Virus record (IMG/VR): IMGVR_UViG_3300005842_000485
Span: 26,566-90,565 of that record
From: a virus
Reading direction: 5' to 3' (one strand)
DNA: 64,000 nt
Each line of letters starts with the position of its first letter. The first letter of the stretch is position 1. The translations under genes and the position numbers were made by a program. The notes under the pieces are model-generated. The model saw only the letters and a list, made by a program, of their open reading frames with translations. It was not told the origin of the DNA and ran no database searches. Positions 25,769 through 33,209 of this stretch are shown in pieces.

Positions 25769-26154
25769 CAGGATGTGGTGTTGAGGTCAGCGACGGCGTG
25801 CTGGAGGAGGAGTTCGAGGTGCGTCGGCATATCGACGACATCGACGACGGAGTACGTCACGCCAGCAGCAGTAACGAGGTCGCTCACCTGAATCTGCGTG
25901 GGGACGGTGAGGTGGTTCAGGATGCCGTGGTAGAAGTCCCGGAGCGGCGCGCCTTCGACGCTGGTATCGGCCATCCGCGCCTGCGTAATGAACATGGGGA
26001 TCCCCGTAAGATGCGCCGCGGCTGGAGCCATTTGGCCGGTGGTGTTATTCCGGATGAGCCGTTGGATCGAAGCGGTGGTGCCGAAATCGGCGATCGCATC
26101 GAGATTCACGGCCTGCATCCAGGCTTTGTCCGCGCTCGTGAGCATGCCCGCCAT
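25768..26154 (-). CDS. Probable head-tail connector protein
   Basis: From ATG 26154 the 128-residue protein starts MAGMLTSADKAWM. It has a beta-rich middle (LIRNNTTGQMAP...) and a helical end with VVDMPTHLELLLQH. This resembles head closure or neck proteins in size and composition. The start overlaps the previous stop (TGATG). Confidence 0.55.
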   Translation of the reverse strand: MAGMLTSADKAWMQAVNLDAIADFGTTASIQRLIRNNTTGQMAPAAAHLTGIPMFITQARMADTSVEGAPLRDFYHGILNHLTVPTQIQVSDLVTAAGVTYSVVDVVDMPTHLELLLQHAVADLNTTS

Positions 26155-26816
26155 CAGCCGCGCTGGAAGCTGAACGTACCGAAGGAGGATGCGTTGGTCG
26201 CAATCTCTTTGAGGCTCTCTTCGAAGCACTCCATCCGCTCTTCGGCAAGGGAAAGCCATCGCTTCGACTCACCACTCTTCGTGATGCTGACGGAGCCGCC
26301 GCCGAGCGAGTAGTCGAAGTAGGAGGCGGCGACGGTGGCGCGCTGCTCAAAGGAGCGCGCGGAGGAGTAGTCGAGGGCAATCTTGATCCATTCAGCAGGG
26401 AGGAGGGGGATCGTCCACGTTCCGCCGTAGCGGATCGTCCATGTTCCGCTTGCGGTCGGCGCGCTAACGAGGGTGATCGTGCGGCCAAAGATGGTGAAGT
26501 GCGTATCGAGGTACAGGAACCCGCCAGCGGCGTCCTCGATGCGGTAGACGGGCGCGTTATAGAAGGGGGAGTAGTCAACAACCGTGCTCGGCTCCACGAT
26601 GCTCGAGGTCGAAGTGATCCAGTCGGCGGGAACGGGATACGTACGCGTTCCGCTCGTCACGGAGAGGCTGGCCGATGTCGGCATCGGCGACGCACGGGAT
26701 ATGGATGCGAGCGCATCGTCCCGCCACGCGTTGTAGACAGCATCTGCGAAGACCGCGGGCGATCCAGCGTCGTTAGCGTCGATCCGCTGTCGGGCGAGGA
26801 AGTCGATGGTCGTCAC
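26154..26816 (-). CDS. Probable head-tail adaptor protein
   Basis: The 220-residue protein starts with a helix-rich region (DFLARQRIDANDAGSPAVFADAVYNAWRDDAL) of the type found in head-tail adaptors. A beta section with TYPVPADWITSTSS and YRIEDAAGGFLYLD follows, then a C-terminal helical part. Position between decoration-like gene and connectors supports the role. Confidence 0.6.
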   Translation of the reverse strand: MTTIDFLARQRIDANDAGSPAVFADAVYNAWRDDALASISRASPMPTSASLSVTSGTRTYPVPADWITSTSSIVEPSTVVDYSPFYNAPVYRIEDAAGGFLYLDTHFTIFGRTITLVSAPTASGTWTIRYGGTWTIPLLPAEWIKIALDYSSARSFEQRATVAASYFDYSLGGGSVSITKSGESKRWLSLAEERMECFEESLKEIATNASSFGTFSFQRG

Positions 26817-27154
26817 GCAGCGTTCGCGAGGTAGTCAACACCTTCACCGTCTGCGCCTGCCTTGACAGAGATTTTCACGAGGTCATCGATGTCGAGCGAC
26901 ACCGCGTCCTTGGTGTAGAGCGGGAAGTATTCACTCCCCACAGGGCCGATCAAGACAGCGAGCGTGTTGCCGCTTTTGGCGCGGATGATGACGTTGCGGG
27001 CCTTCGTGCTTGTGGCGACGAGCGTTTCAGGTGTTGCGGCTGCGGCAACCGTCTTTGAACCCGCACGCAAGGTCGAGGTGAAGGAGCCGTCGTACTGGCG
27101 GCCGAGGACTTCTTGTTCCGTGGTGTCGTTCGGGTTCGTAAGGCTGTTCGCCAT
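26813..27154 (-). CDS. Possible head decoration or vertex protein
   Basis: The 113-residue protein has several strand-like segments (TLVATSTKARNVIIRAKSGNTLAVLIG, EYFPLYTKDAVSLDIDDLV) and no cysteine. It looks like a small beta barrel, as in decoration or stabilising proteins. It has its own late-type promoter, so high expression is likely. Function not proven. Confidence 0.5.
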   Translation of the reverse strand: MANSLTNPNDTTEQEVLGRQYDGSFTSTLRAGSKTVAAAATPETLVATSTKARNVIIRAKSGNTLAVLIGPVGSEYFPLYTKDAVSLDIDDLVKISVKAGADGEGVDYLANAA

Positions 27155-27181
27155 GCTGGGCTGGTGGGAGGATTCGTCTCG

Positions 27182-27211
27182 ACGCTACGGCGCGGAGCGG
27201 AACGCGGTCAA
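27182..27211 (-). promoter_or_regulatory. Late-type promoter
   Basis: TTGACC, 18 bases, TAGCGT on the minus strand. The predicted transcript starts about 20 bases before the ATG at 27154. The -10 region GCGCCGTAGCGT is the same as in the promoter at 27929. Confidence 0.65.
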
Positions 27212-27212
27212 T

Positions 27213-27246
27213 CGAAGAGGACGCCGTTCCAACGGCGTCCTCTTCG
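27213..27246. other. 16-bp perfect palindrome, terminator-like or regulatory
   Basis: CGAAGAGGACGCCGTT, a two-base loop and the exact inverted copy. On the minus strand it lies after the fibre-like gene and one base before the -35 box of the next promoter. There is no T-tract on that side; on the plus strand TTTTTT follows 19 bases later. Confidence 0.6.
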
Positions 27247-27274
27247 CGTCGAGGTCGAGGTGAGTTTTTTGAAA

Positions 27275-27898
27275 CTACGGAGTGAAGAACTCCAAGGCGG
27301 TGCCGCCCGCGTTTACGCGAATCTGCTGAAGCGCCGAGCCGAGCGTGAGAAGCGGAGTCAATTCGGCAGGCATCCGAGCGTCGGGGACAGTGCCACTCGC
27401 GAGGTTGTCGGCGTTCGCGGCATCGGACGCGACTTCTTCAAGCGCGGCCTGTACCTGTGTCGCAGCGATTGTGCCAGCAGGAGTGAAGGCGATGGCCGAC
27501 GCTGCGTGCGCCGCCGTAGCGTCTCCGGTGTGGTCGGTCACGAGCGCGGCTGCGTCCGTCGCGACCTCTTCGACGGCTGCCTGCACGGTCGAAGCGGCGA
27601 TGGTTCCGGCGGGGGTGAATGCGACAGTCGCGGCAGTCTGCGCACCAAAAGCCAGCACTTCTTTCCAGTCGCCGTTCGTGGTCGGGCTGTTCGTGGCGAG
27701 GATGTAGGTCTTGCCGGTGTCGCTCTGGATGGCGACATCACCCTTCTGGGCGCTGAGTGCGAGGCGCGCGGCCTGGTTCGCGACGACGGAGACATCAGTG
27801 ATCGCGAGATCGACGTCATAGACAGCCACGGGCTGGCCGTTGGCGTCGGTCGTGATGTACTTGTTTGCGGCTTGGACCGGAGGAAGGTTGAGGGACAT
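27275..27898 (-). CDS. Fibre-like structural protein with shared C-terminal motif
   Basis: The 207-residue protein has an N-terminal domain with NKYITTDANGQPVAVYDVDLAITD, two Ala-rich repeats with the pattern AFTPAGTIAA(S/T).VQAA.EEVA, and a C-terminus LQQIRVNA.GTALEFFTP shared with the fibre at 12957-14063. Its place among head genes suggests a head fibre or collar whisker. A strong late-type promoter precedes it. Confidence 0.65.
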   Translation of the reverse strand: MSLNLPPVQAANKYITTDANGQPVAVYDVDLAITDVSVVANQAARLALSAQKGDVAIQSDTGKTYILATNSPTTNGDWKEVLAFGAQTAATVAFTPAGTIAASTVQAAVEEVATDAAALVTDHTGDATAAHAASAIAFTPAGTIAATQVQAALEEVASDAANADNLASGTVPDARMPAELTPLLTLGSALQQIRVNAGGTALEFFTP

Positions 27899-27928
27899 GG
27901 GGTGTGGAAGAAGATGGCTGTTGCCCGA

Positions 27929-27958
27929 ACGCTACGGCGCGTATTCGATGGCGGTCAA
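27929..27958 (-). promoter_or_regulatory. Late-type promoter
   Basis: TTGACC, 18 bases, TAGCGT. The predicted transcript starts about 24 bases before the fibre-like ATG. Confidence 0.65.
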
Positions 27959-27970
27959 CGAGGTTGCGAG

Positions 27971-28297
27971 CTATGCAAACGGAACGCGTTGTGCCGATGA
28001 GATTCCAAGCGCGTGGCGTTCGTCATACTGCCGGGAGAACGAGACCTTGGCCGACTCAACGAGCCAGCGCCAGTTGAGGCGGTGAAGCAGGAGAAGAAGC
28101 CAGTCTCCGGGGCCGCCCGCAAACTCGTCTAATTCGGAGATGGCCGCGAGCTTCAGCGGAAGATGGCCGGACAATTGGTACTTGATCCAGTAGGCGCGCT
28201 TTGATCGGTTGCGCGAGTCCGCGTCGGCTTCAAGAAAGAGGCGGTTGTCGATGCGGCGAAGGTACTCCGTGAATGTGCGGCTGTTGTGGTCGGGCAT
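27971..28297 (-). CDS. 108-residue protein in the head region, unknown
   Basis: From ATG 28297 the product starts MPDHNSRTFTEYLRRIDNRL. It is helical, with a Leu-rich central segment (GDWLLLLLHRLNWRWLVE) too polar for a clear span. The leader is CTTTCCGTCTCCGGCA before ATG, without a Shine-Dalgarno site. A neck or packaging accessory role is possible. Confidence 0.55.
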   Translation of the reverse strand: MPDHNSRTFTEYLRRIDNRLFLEADADSRNRSKRAYWIKYQLSGHLPLKLAAISELDEFAGGPGDWLLLLLHRLNWRWLVESAKVSFSRQYDERHALGISSAQRVPFA

Positions 28298-28322
28298 TGC
28301 CGGAGACGGAAAGAGGAAGGAC

Positions 28323-28601
28323 TTAGCGGCCCTTCCTCTTCTTGGCGGGAGCGTCTTCGGACTGCGCCTCTTCGGACGCGGCAGCGGAAGGGGCAGACGG
28401 CGACTCTTCATCAGCCGTCTGTTCGGGGATGGCGACGGCCACGGGCGATTCCGGATCATCTTTCCTCGGTGCGACGGGGGCCTCGGCGTCTTCGGAACGC
28501 GTTTCCACGACCGACCAGCCTACTTGCCCGATAAATTGGGCGGCTTCCTCATCGGTGAACCACGATTCAACGCCACCTGGATTGCGGAGCTTCTTCAACA
28601 T
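28323..28601 (-). CDS. 92-residue protein with acidic tail
   Basis: From ATG 28601 the product has an N-terminal compact part (GGVESWFTDEEAAQFIGQVGWSVVE without a break) and a long Glu/Ala/Pro/Ser-rich acidic tail ending in KKRKGR. Similar small proteins often follow capsid genes. Function unknown. Confidence 0.55.
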   Translation of the reverse strand: MLKKLRNPGGVESWFTDEEAAQFIGQVGWSVVETRSEDAEAPVAPRKDDPESPVAVAIPEQTADEESPSAPSAAASEEAQSEDAPAKKRKGR

Positions 28602-28628
28602 ACTAGGGGAGAGGTTATTGGGATGTGA

Positions 28629-28655
28629 CGGAGGAGAACGTAGCATTCTCCTCCG
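28629..28655. other. Hairpin after capsid gene
   Basis: CGGAGGAGAA and TTCTCCTCCG pair around a seven-base loop, directly downstream of the capsid stop on the minus strand. No T-tract follows. It probably lowers read-through or protects the capsid mRNA. Confidence 0.45.
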
Positions 28656-28676
28656 GTACACGCCAGGAACCTCTAT

Positions 28677-29588
28677 TTAGGCGCCGTACACATACAGACC
28701 GAGCGTCGGGCGCACGACCTTCACGCCGTAGAGGACGTCGTAGGTCATGATCGTCGCGAGGTCCTTGTGGCTCCACGAAGCGGTGAAGCGGATGCCCATC
28801 TTCGTCTGCGGGTCGGAGGCCACCGCGCTCATGACAGCGCCGGAAAACTCGTTGCTCGGGCTGTAGAGCGGCGCAGAGGCCAAGGCCAGCGCGTCGGGGT
28901 TGAACGCGAGGTTCTTGTCACCGGCGGGGCTACCAGTCCGCGAGATGTTCTGGTCCACGTAGATGTCGAAGCCGAAGAGCGAGGTGAGCTTCGCGTTCTG
29001 GACAGCCGAGGGCGAGCCCACCGTGTTCGCCTGGACGAAGAGGCTCTGGCCGAGCAGGTCGCTCTGGCTCTGGGAGCCGATGACGAGGACATTGCCGGTC
29101 GGCGACTTCGCGTCGATGAGGCGCTTGTTCGCGAGCCGCAGCCCCGCGGGATCGATCGCGGTGCCCTGCGTGCCAACGGCGGTGCCGGTGAAGTTCGCGG
29201 CTTCGGCGATGAGATCGGCGTCGATCTGGTTCGCGAGCGACTTCATTGCGGCGTCCGTGAACGCCTGCATCTTGTCGTCGATCATCAGGGTCTTCGCGAC
29301 ATCCTCGGTGGCGACGGACGACTCGTAGTGCTTGTTCAGCACGACTTGGACGTTCGAGAACGTCGGCGTCTGAAGCGTGATCTCGGTCTGCACCGCCTTG
29401 GCGTTCGCCGCGATGGTGAGCGAGTTGAGGATGTTGACGGTGTTGCCCTTTTGTTTGAACTCGGAGTCCCAAGTGCGGGACACGATGCCCGGAAGGACAA
29501 CGTTGTTTGAGAGGGCGACGAGGGCTTTGTTGGCCCAAATCTGCGGGATATTGGCCGCAGCAGTCGTCGCGGAAATGGTGTTCGCCAT
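28677..29588 (-). CDS. Major capsid protein (P22/HK97 fold)
   Basis: The 303-residue product starts MANTISATTAAANIPQIW. It has a typical capsid helix-strand pattern: TWDSEFKQKGNTVNI, HYESSVATEDVAK, AADLIAEAANF-like segments and a C-terminal RFTASWSHKDLATIMTYDVLYGVKVV, as in P22 coat-like proteins. It follows the scaffold gene and is followed by a hairpin, the usual head order. The leader before ATG (TACCCCCCTACGCCCCAC) has no Shine-Dalgarno site. Confidence 0.88.
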   Translation of the reverse strand: MANTISATTAAANIPQIWANKALVALSNNVVLPGIVSRTWDSEFKQKGNTVNILNSLTIAANAKAVQTEITLQTPTFSNVQVVLNKHYESSVATEDVAKTLMIDDKMQAFTDAAMKSLANQIDADLIAEAANFTGTAVGTQGTAIDPAGLRLANKRLIDAKSPTGNVLVIGSQSQSDLLGQSLFVQANTVGSPSAVQNAKLTSLFGFDIYVDQNISRTGSPAGDKNLAFNPDALALASAPLYSPSNEFSGAVMSAVASDPQTKMGIRFTASWSHKDLATIMTYDVLYGVKVVRPTLGLYVYGA

Positions 29589-29607
29589 GTGGGGCGTAGG
29601 GGGGTAA

Positions 29608-30399
29608 TTACGTGGTGATGCGCCCCTCCTTCACCGCCTTGTCGATCTCGGGTTGATGTGCCTTGTAGAAGGCAAAGTCCTCGATCTGCTGGCGGCTGAA
29701 CGTCGTTGCTCCTGCAACCGCAGCGGGACTTGTCGCGGCCGATCCAGCTCCGGCTTTACCGGAGAAGGGAGACTTCGCGATGTAGTCGTTCGCTGCGAGG
29801 AATTGCTGGACTTTGGCGTGGAGGGGGGTGCCAACGTCGCCGTCCACGACGACCTCTTTGGTCGCGGGATCGACGCTGACGGTGTGCTTATTCTTGAAGA
29901 GGACGACGGCCGCTTCCGCATTCTCGGCGGTATCCGAGAAGAGGGCGAGCAGCGCGTTGTCGATCTTCGATGTCTCGATCGCTTTCTTCAGTTGGTCGCG
30001 TTCGGCCTCGGCTGCGGCCTTGGCTTCTTCAAGCGTCTTCCGGTCGCGTTCGGCCTTCTCGCGATCGAGGGCGATGATCTTCTCAAACTCGCCCTTCTCT
30101 TCGAGGCGCTTGCGCTCCTTCTCTTCCTGCTCCCGTTTCACCGCGTCTTCTTTGTCGCGGTAGGACTTCAGGAGGTCGTCGCGCTCTTTCAACTGGGTCT
30201 GCCAGTTCGCTTCGGCGTCTTCACGCGCTTTCTTCTCTCGCGCGACGCGCTTCGAGATCATCTCGTCGATCTCGGCTTGGGTAAGAGCTTTCGTCTCCGG
30301 TTTATCGCCATCCGTGGGCGCCTGCGCTGGGTCCGCGGCAGGGGGCGTGGTGACCGGCTCCGTTGCGGGAGGGGTCGCAGTGTTTGGCTCTTCAGCCAT
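29608..30399 (-). CDS. Scaffolding protein
   Basis: From ATG 30399 the 263-residue product has a Pro/Thr-rich start, then residues 40-160 form a long charged coiled coil (VAREKKAREDAEANWQTQLK, KREQEEKERKRLEEK), then a Ser/Ala/Gly linker and a basic C-terminal helix. This is the common shape of DUF4355-like scaffolds, and it lies just before the capsid gene. A 160-base leader separates it from its promoter. Confidence 0.85.
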   Translation of the reverse strand: MAEEPNTATPPATEPVTTPPAADPAQAPTDGDKPETKALTQAEIDEMISKRVAREKKAREDAEANWQTQLKERDDLLKSYRDKEDAVKREQEEKERKRLEEKGEFEKIIALDREKAERDRKTLEEAKAAAEAERDQLKKAIETSKIDNALLALFSDTAENAEAAVVLFKNKHTVSVDPATKEVVVDGDVGTPLHAKVQQFLAANDYIAKSPFSGKAGAGSAATSPAAVAGATTFSRQQIEDFAFYKAHQPEIDKAVKEGRITT

Positions 30400-30564
30400 A
30401 GGAGTAGTGAGGAATGAAATGCCGTGTGTACGTGCGTCCACGCGCAGGAGGGGCCTGCCCTGCGAGCAGTAAGGTCTGATTGCTAGATGGAACCGCCGTT
30501 CAATTCGGCGGGACTGGATGTGAAGGATCGCTGTGACGCTGCGTGTGGATGCGCTGTCAGGCTT

Positions 30565-30594
30565 ACTTCACGGTCGATGCGCGGGGGCCGTCAA
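30565..30594 (-). promoter_or_regulatory. Possible late-type promoter for scaffold-capsid
   Basis: TTGACG, 18 bases, TGAAGT on the minus strand. The -35 overlaps the protease stop. The -10 departs from the consensus more than most, and the leader is long (about 160 bases) with a GC-rich hairpin. Confidence 0.45.
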
Positions 30595-31199
30595 CACTCG
30601 AACGAATGAGAGACAGAGACGGAGGTGATGAGCCGGGGCGCGCCAATGTGGGTTGCGAGTCCGTGCTTCTTCGCGTCACGGGCGTTCCAGTACAGGTCTG
30701 CATGTTTGTTCTGGTCGATGAGTTTCGTGAAGTAGCCGGCGGGCTTCCCGCAGCTCTTCGCGACGCGCGAATAGACCACGTCTTGCAGTCGCTCAAGCTC
30801 CTTCACGTCCACCTTCATGTCCTCCGTCTTGCCACCGATCTCGGAAGAGATGTCATGGAGCATGAACGTGGCGGAGGGCGCGGCGTAGCGTTGATGCCCG
30901 AGCGCAAAGAGGAGCGCGCCGCAGCTCATCGCTTTCGATTCGCAGATGGTGATGACGGGGAGCGTCGCACTGTCGATGATCGCGACCATTCCGAGAAGGG
31001 CGTAGGCATCGCCGCCGTAGGAATCGATGACCACAGGGATGACGGGCTGCCCGGTTTCGTGGGCACGGGACATCTCTTCCCCAAACCGCCCCAGGCTCGG
31101 TTCATCAAAGTCATTGACGGTGACTACGACCGGCCGACGCACCATGTCTTCGAGCTTCGATGGTAGAAGGCCATGGCCAGCTTGGAGGATGACGTTCAC
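30591..31199 (-). CDS. ClpP-like head maturation protease
   Basis: The protein has the ClpP/S49-type core: GQPVIPVVIDSYGGDAYALL, VITICESKAMSCGALLFALG with the serine in AMSCGA, and a histidine region (ATFMLHDISSE). Such enzymes cut the scaffold during head maturation. The GTG at 31199 (202 residues) lies about 27 bases after a predicted transcription start behind a C/T-rich leader; ATG 31145 is an alternative. The frame further upstream runs through the promoter. Confidence 0.85.
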   Translation of the reverse strand: MNVILQAGHGLLPSKLEDMVRRPVVVTVNDFDEPSLGRFGEEMSRAHETGQPVIPVVIDSYGGDAYALLGMVAIIDSATLPVITICESKAMSCGALLFALGHQRYAAPSATFMLHDISSEIGGKTEDMKVDVKELERLQDVVYSRVAKSCGKPAGYFTKLIDQNKHADLYWNARDAKKHGLATHIGAPRLITSVSVSHSFEC

Positions 31200-31232
31200 G
31201 CTCCGGGTCGGGAAAGAAGTGGGGCACCCCTC

Positions 31233-31262
31233 ACGTTGCGTGTCGCGGAGCCGGACGGTCAA
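31233..31262 (-). promoter_or_regulatory. Late-type promoter before protease
   Basis: TTGACC, 18 bases, CAACGT. The same layout as the other late-type sites. It lies after a palindrome and after the cargo gene, so protease transcription can be independent of it. Confidence 0.55.
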
Positions 31263-31284
31263 ACGACGGTTAACGGCATGCAGA

Positions 31285-31314
31285 CGCGGAGCGCGGTAGA
31301 TACCGCGCTCCGCG
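31285..31314. other. 14-bp perfect palindrome between cargo gene and protease promoter
   Basis: CGCGGAGCGCGGTA, a two-base loop and the exact inverted copy. It follows the stop of the exported-protein gene on the minus strand. Its loop size and its place just upstream of a late-type promoter match the palindrome at 27213. No T-tract follows. Confidence 0.6.
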
Positions 31315-31325
31315 AGACTCGTGGG

Positions 31326-32249
31326 CTACAGGGGCTTGGGAGCGGCGATGTACGGCTTGTGCGTCGCCTCCCACATCTTTTCCTCAATCCACCGATGCAG
31401 TTCGGCATTGCGCTGGCTGGCGGGTTTCGCGTCGAGGAGGTCTTTCACGCGTGCCATCAACTCAACCTCTTCCTTGTACGGTCCATCAACCCAGACCAGA
31501 TCAGCAGATGTTCCAGTCTTCGTTGGGATGACAACCTTCTCGACGACGAGCTTCACTGGAGAACCCTCCGGGTCTTTCAGGATGTCGATGACGGTTTCCA
31601 CAACTTCCTGCCAGTCCGTCGGGTTGTGTGAAAGCTCCTTCTTCGGAATCTGACATTTCGGACGCGGCCATCCGCTCTTATAGCGGGCCTTCACCGCAAC
31701 GGCGGCTGCTTGAAGTTCCTTGAGTTGCTGCTCGTAGGTAAGGGTAGATGGCTTGTGTGACGCAGCCATTTGCGATGGCAAATTCGGGCACGCGTGACTC
31801 CCGACCTTTACGGCGTCACTTTTGGTTGTCTTGCTACCATCACCGTGGTCAACGTGACCGTTCACATTAGCGACAGATGACGAACTGCCGGTGGATGTCC
31901 GCCCGATCACCGCTGGTGTCGGTCGCTCGGTGGCCTTCGGCTTCGGGTCAGGTTTGGGCTTTTCCTTCGGTTTGTCCGGCTTCTGGTCGGGCGCGGTATA
32001 TGTTGGGTGCTCTCCAGACATCTGAACGCTCGGCGCGCTCGGAGTGTTATGACTTGGCTGTTCGCGATCCACGTGCCCGACACTAGGATCGACCTGATGA
32101 CCACCGCCACCCGCTCCGCCTGCTGAACCACCGCCGCCTCCTTCGCCCGTCATGCGGACAGACGGTCCGCCCAGACGCTCCGCGAACGCTAGGTGCGTCG
32201 GTAGCAAGCCAACGCAGAGAATGAGAAAGGCGATACATGTACGTCGCAT
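31326..32249 (-). CDS. Secreted protein inside the head module (moron-like cargo)
   Basis: The ATG at 32249 has AAGGAG six bases upstream, unlike neighbouring virion genes. A signal peptide (residues 1-23, ending AFA) is followed by a long Gly/Pro/Lys-rich low-complexity region (residues 35-130) and a folded helical domain with YEQQLKELQAAAVAVKARYK and TVIDILKDPEGSPVKLVVEKV. The different ribosome site, the export signal and the flanking palindrome suggest an inserted cargo gene. Function unknown. Confidence 0.75.
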   Translation of the reverse strand: MRRTCIAFLILCVGLLPTHLAFAERLGGPSVRMTGEGGGGGSAGGAGGGGHQVDPSVGHVDREQPSHNTPSAPSVQMSGEHPTYTAPDQKPDKPKEKPKPDPKPKATERPTPAVIGRTSTGSSSSVANVNGHVDHGDGSKTTKSDAVKVGSHACPNLPSQMAASHKPSTLTYEQQLKELQAAAVAVKARYKSGWPRPKCQIPKKELSHNPTDWQEVVETVIDILKDPEGSPVKLVVEKVVIPTKTGTSADLVWVDGPYKEEVELMARVKDLLDAKPASQRNAELHRWIEEKMWEATHKPYIAAPKPL

Positions 32250-32396
32250 GGTTGCTCCTTCATACTGCGACGACAGACAAAGGCAATCGGTACGCCTACC
32301 AAGCCCAGCAGCCGCCAAGAATGGCAACTGCGTTTCCAAGATCAGGTGGACTTCACCGGATTGACACACGGCTGTGGTCGATTCGGCATCGGCGCC

Positions 32397-33206
32397 CTAC
32401 GCAGCTTCGACGTAGTGATCCACGTCGAGCCAGCAGCGGCAATTCGGGTCAGACAGTGCATCCAAGGCTTCGGATACGGGCCGCGCTTCGGAAATTTGGA
32501 TTTCGACTTCATCTTCGACGAAGAACTGGCCCTCTAACGCTTCGTGGCTGTCTCTCACCCGGTCATCGCCCTGCGTGTGGTAGATGAGGACGGTGATGAT
32601 CCCGGTCTCTTTGCGGATGAGGTAGGCAGCTTCTTCGGCCACGCGGCCGTTGAGCCGCGTGAGCTCGGACTGGACGAGACGGCGCGCAGCGTAGGCCGGG
32701 CCCGCGGCGCCGGTGGACACTCCGACGTAATACTGCTCGACGGCGTGGATGAGATGCTCTGGGGCCGCGCCCTGCCGCAAGCCCAAGACGAAGCGCTGGC
32801 GAAGCGCCGTGCGTTCTGCTCCGCTCAGAAGCGAGATGCGTTGCCCGACGTTCTTTCCTGCGATGACGGCGCGTTCGGCTTGCTGCGTCAGCCGTTGGAT
32901 CGTCTTCGTGGAGAAGATGGGGACAGCAGAGCGGGCGGCTTGATAGCGCAGCGTGGCATCCGCAATCCCTTCGTACCCGGACGCCAGCTGTGAACGGAGT
33001 GCTGCGCGTTGCGCCGCGAGGACGCCATCGGTGGCGCGCATGAGCGGCGCGAGGCTGCGGATGCCGGAGGGCTGAAGCTCTCGAATCGCATCGACGAGCT
33101 CTCCAGGTGTCGAGGCGACCACCCGGACAGCACCGCGCTCCGTCCGCAAGTAGGTACGGAGGAGCTGCAGGCGGTACTGCGCCGCAGCGGGAGGAAGCTG
33201 CGGCAC
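32397..33206 (-). CDS. Mu gpF-like head morphogenesis protein
   Basis: The 269-residue protein has a helical N-terminal half and a C-terminal module LVQSELTRLNGRVAEEAAY, DDRVRDSHEALEGQFF and DPNCRCWLDV, characteristic of Mu gpF/SPP1 gp7 minor head proteins. These bind the portal and help head assembly or DNA ejection. It begins four bases after the portal stop. Confidence 0.88.
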   Translation of the reverse strand: MPQLPPAAAQYRLQLLRTYLRTERGAVRVVASTPGELVDAIRELQPSGIRSLAPLMRATDGVLAAQRAALRSQLASGYEGIADATLRYQAARSAVPIFSTKTIQRLTQQAERAVIAGKNVGQRISLLSGAERTALRQRFVLGLRQGAAPEHLIHAVEQYYVGVSTGAAGPAYAARRLVQSELTRLNGRVAEEAAYLIRKETGIITVLIYHTQGDDRVRDSHEALEGQFFVEDEVEIQISEARPVSEALDALSDPNCRCWLDVDHYVEAA

Positions 33207-33209
33207 GGG

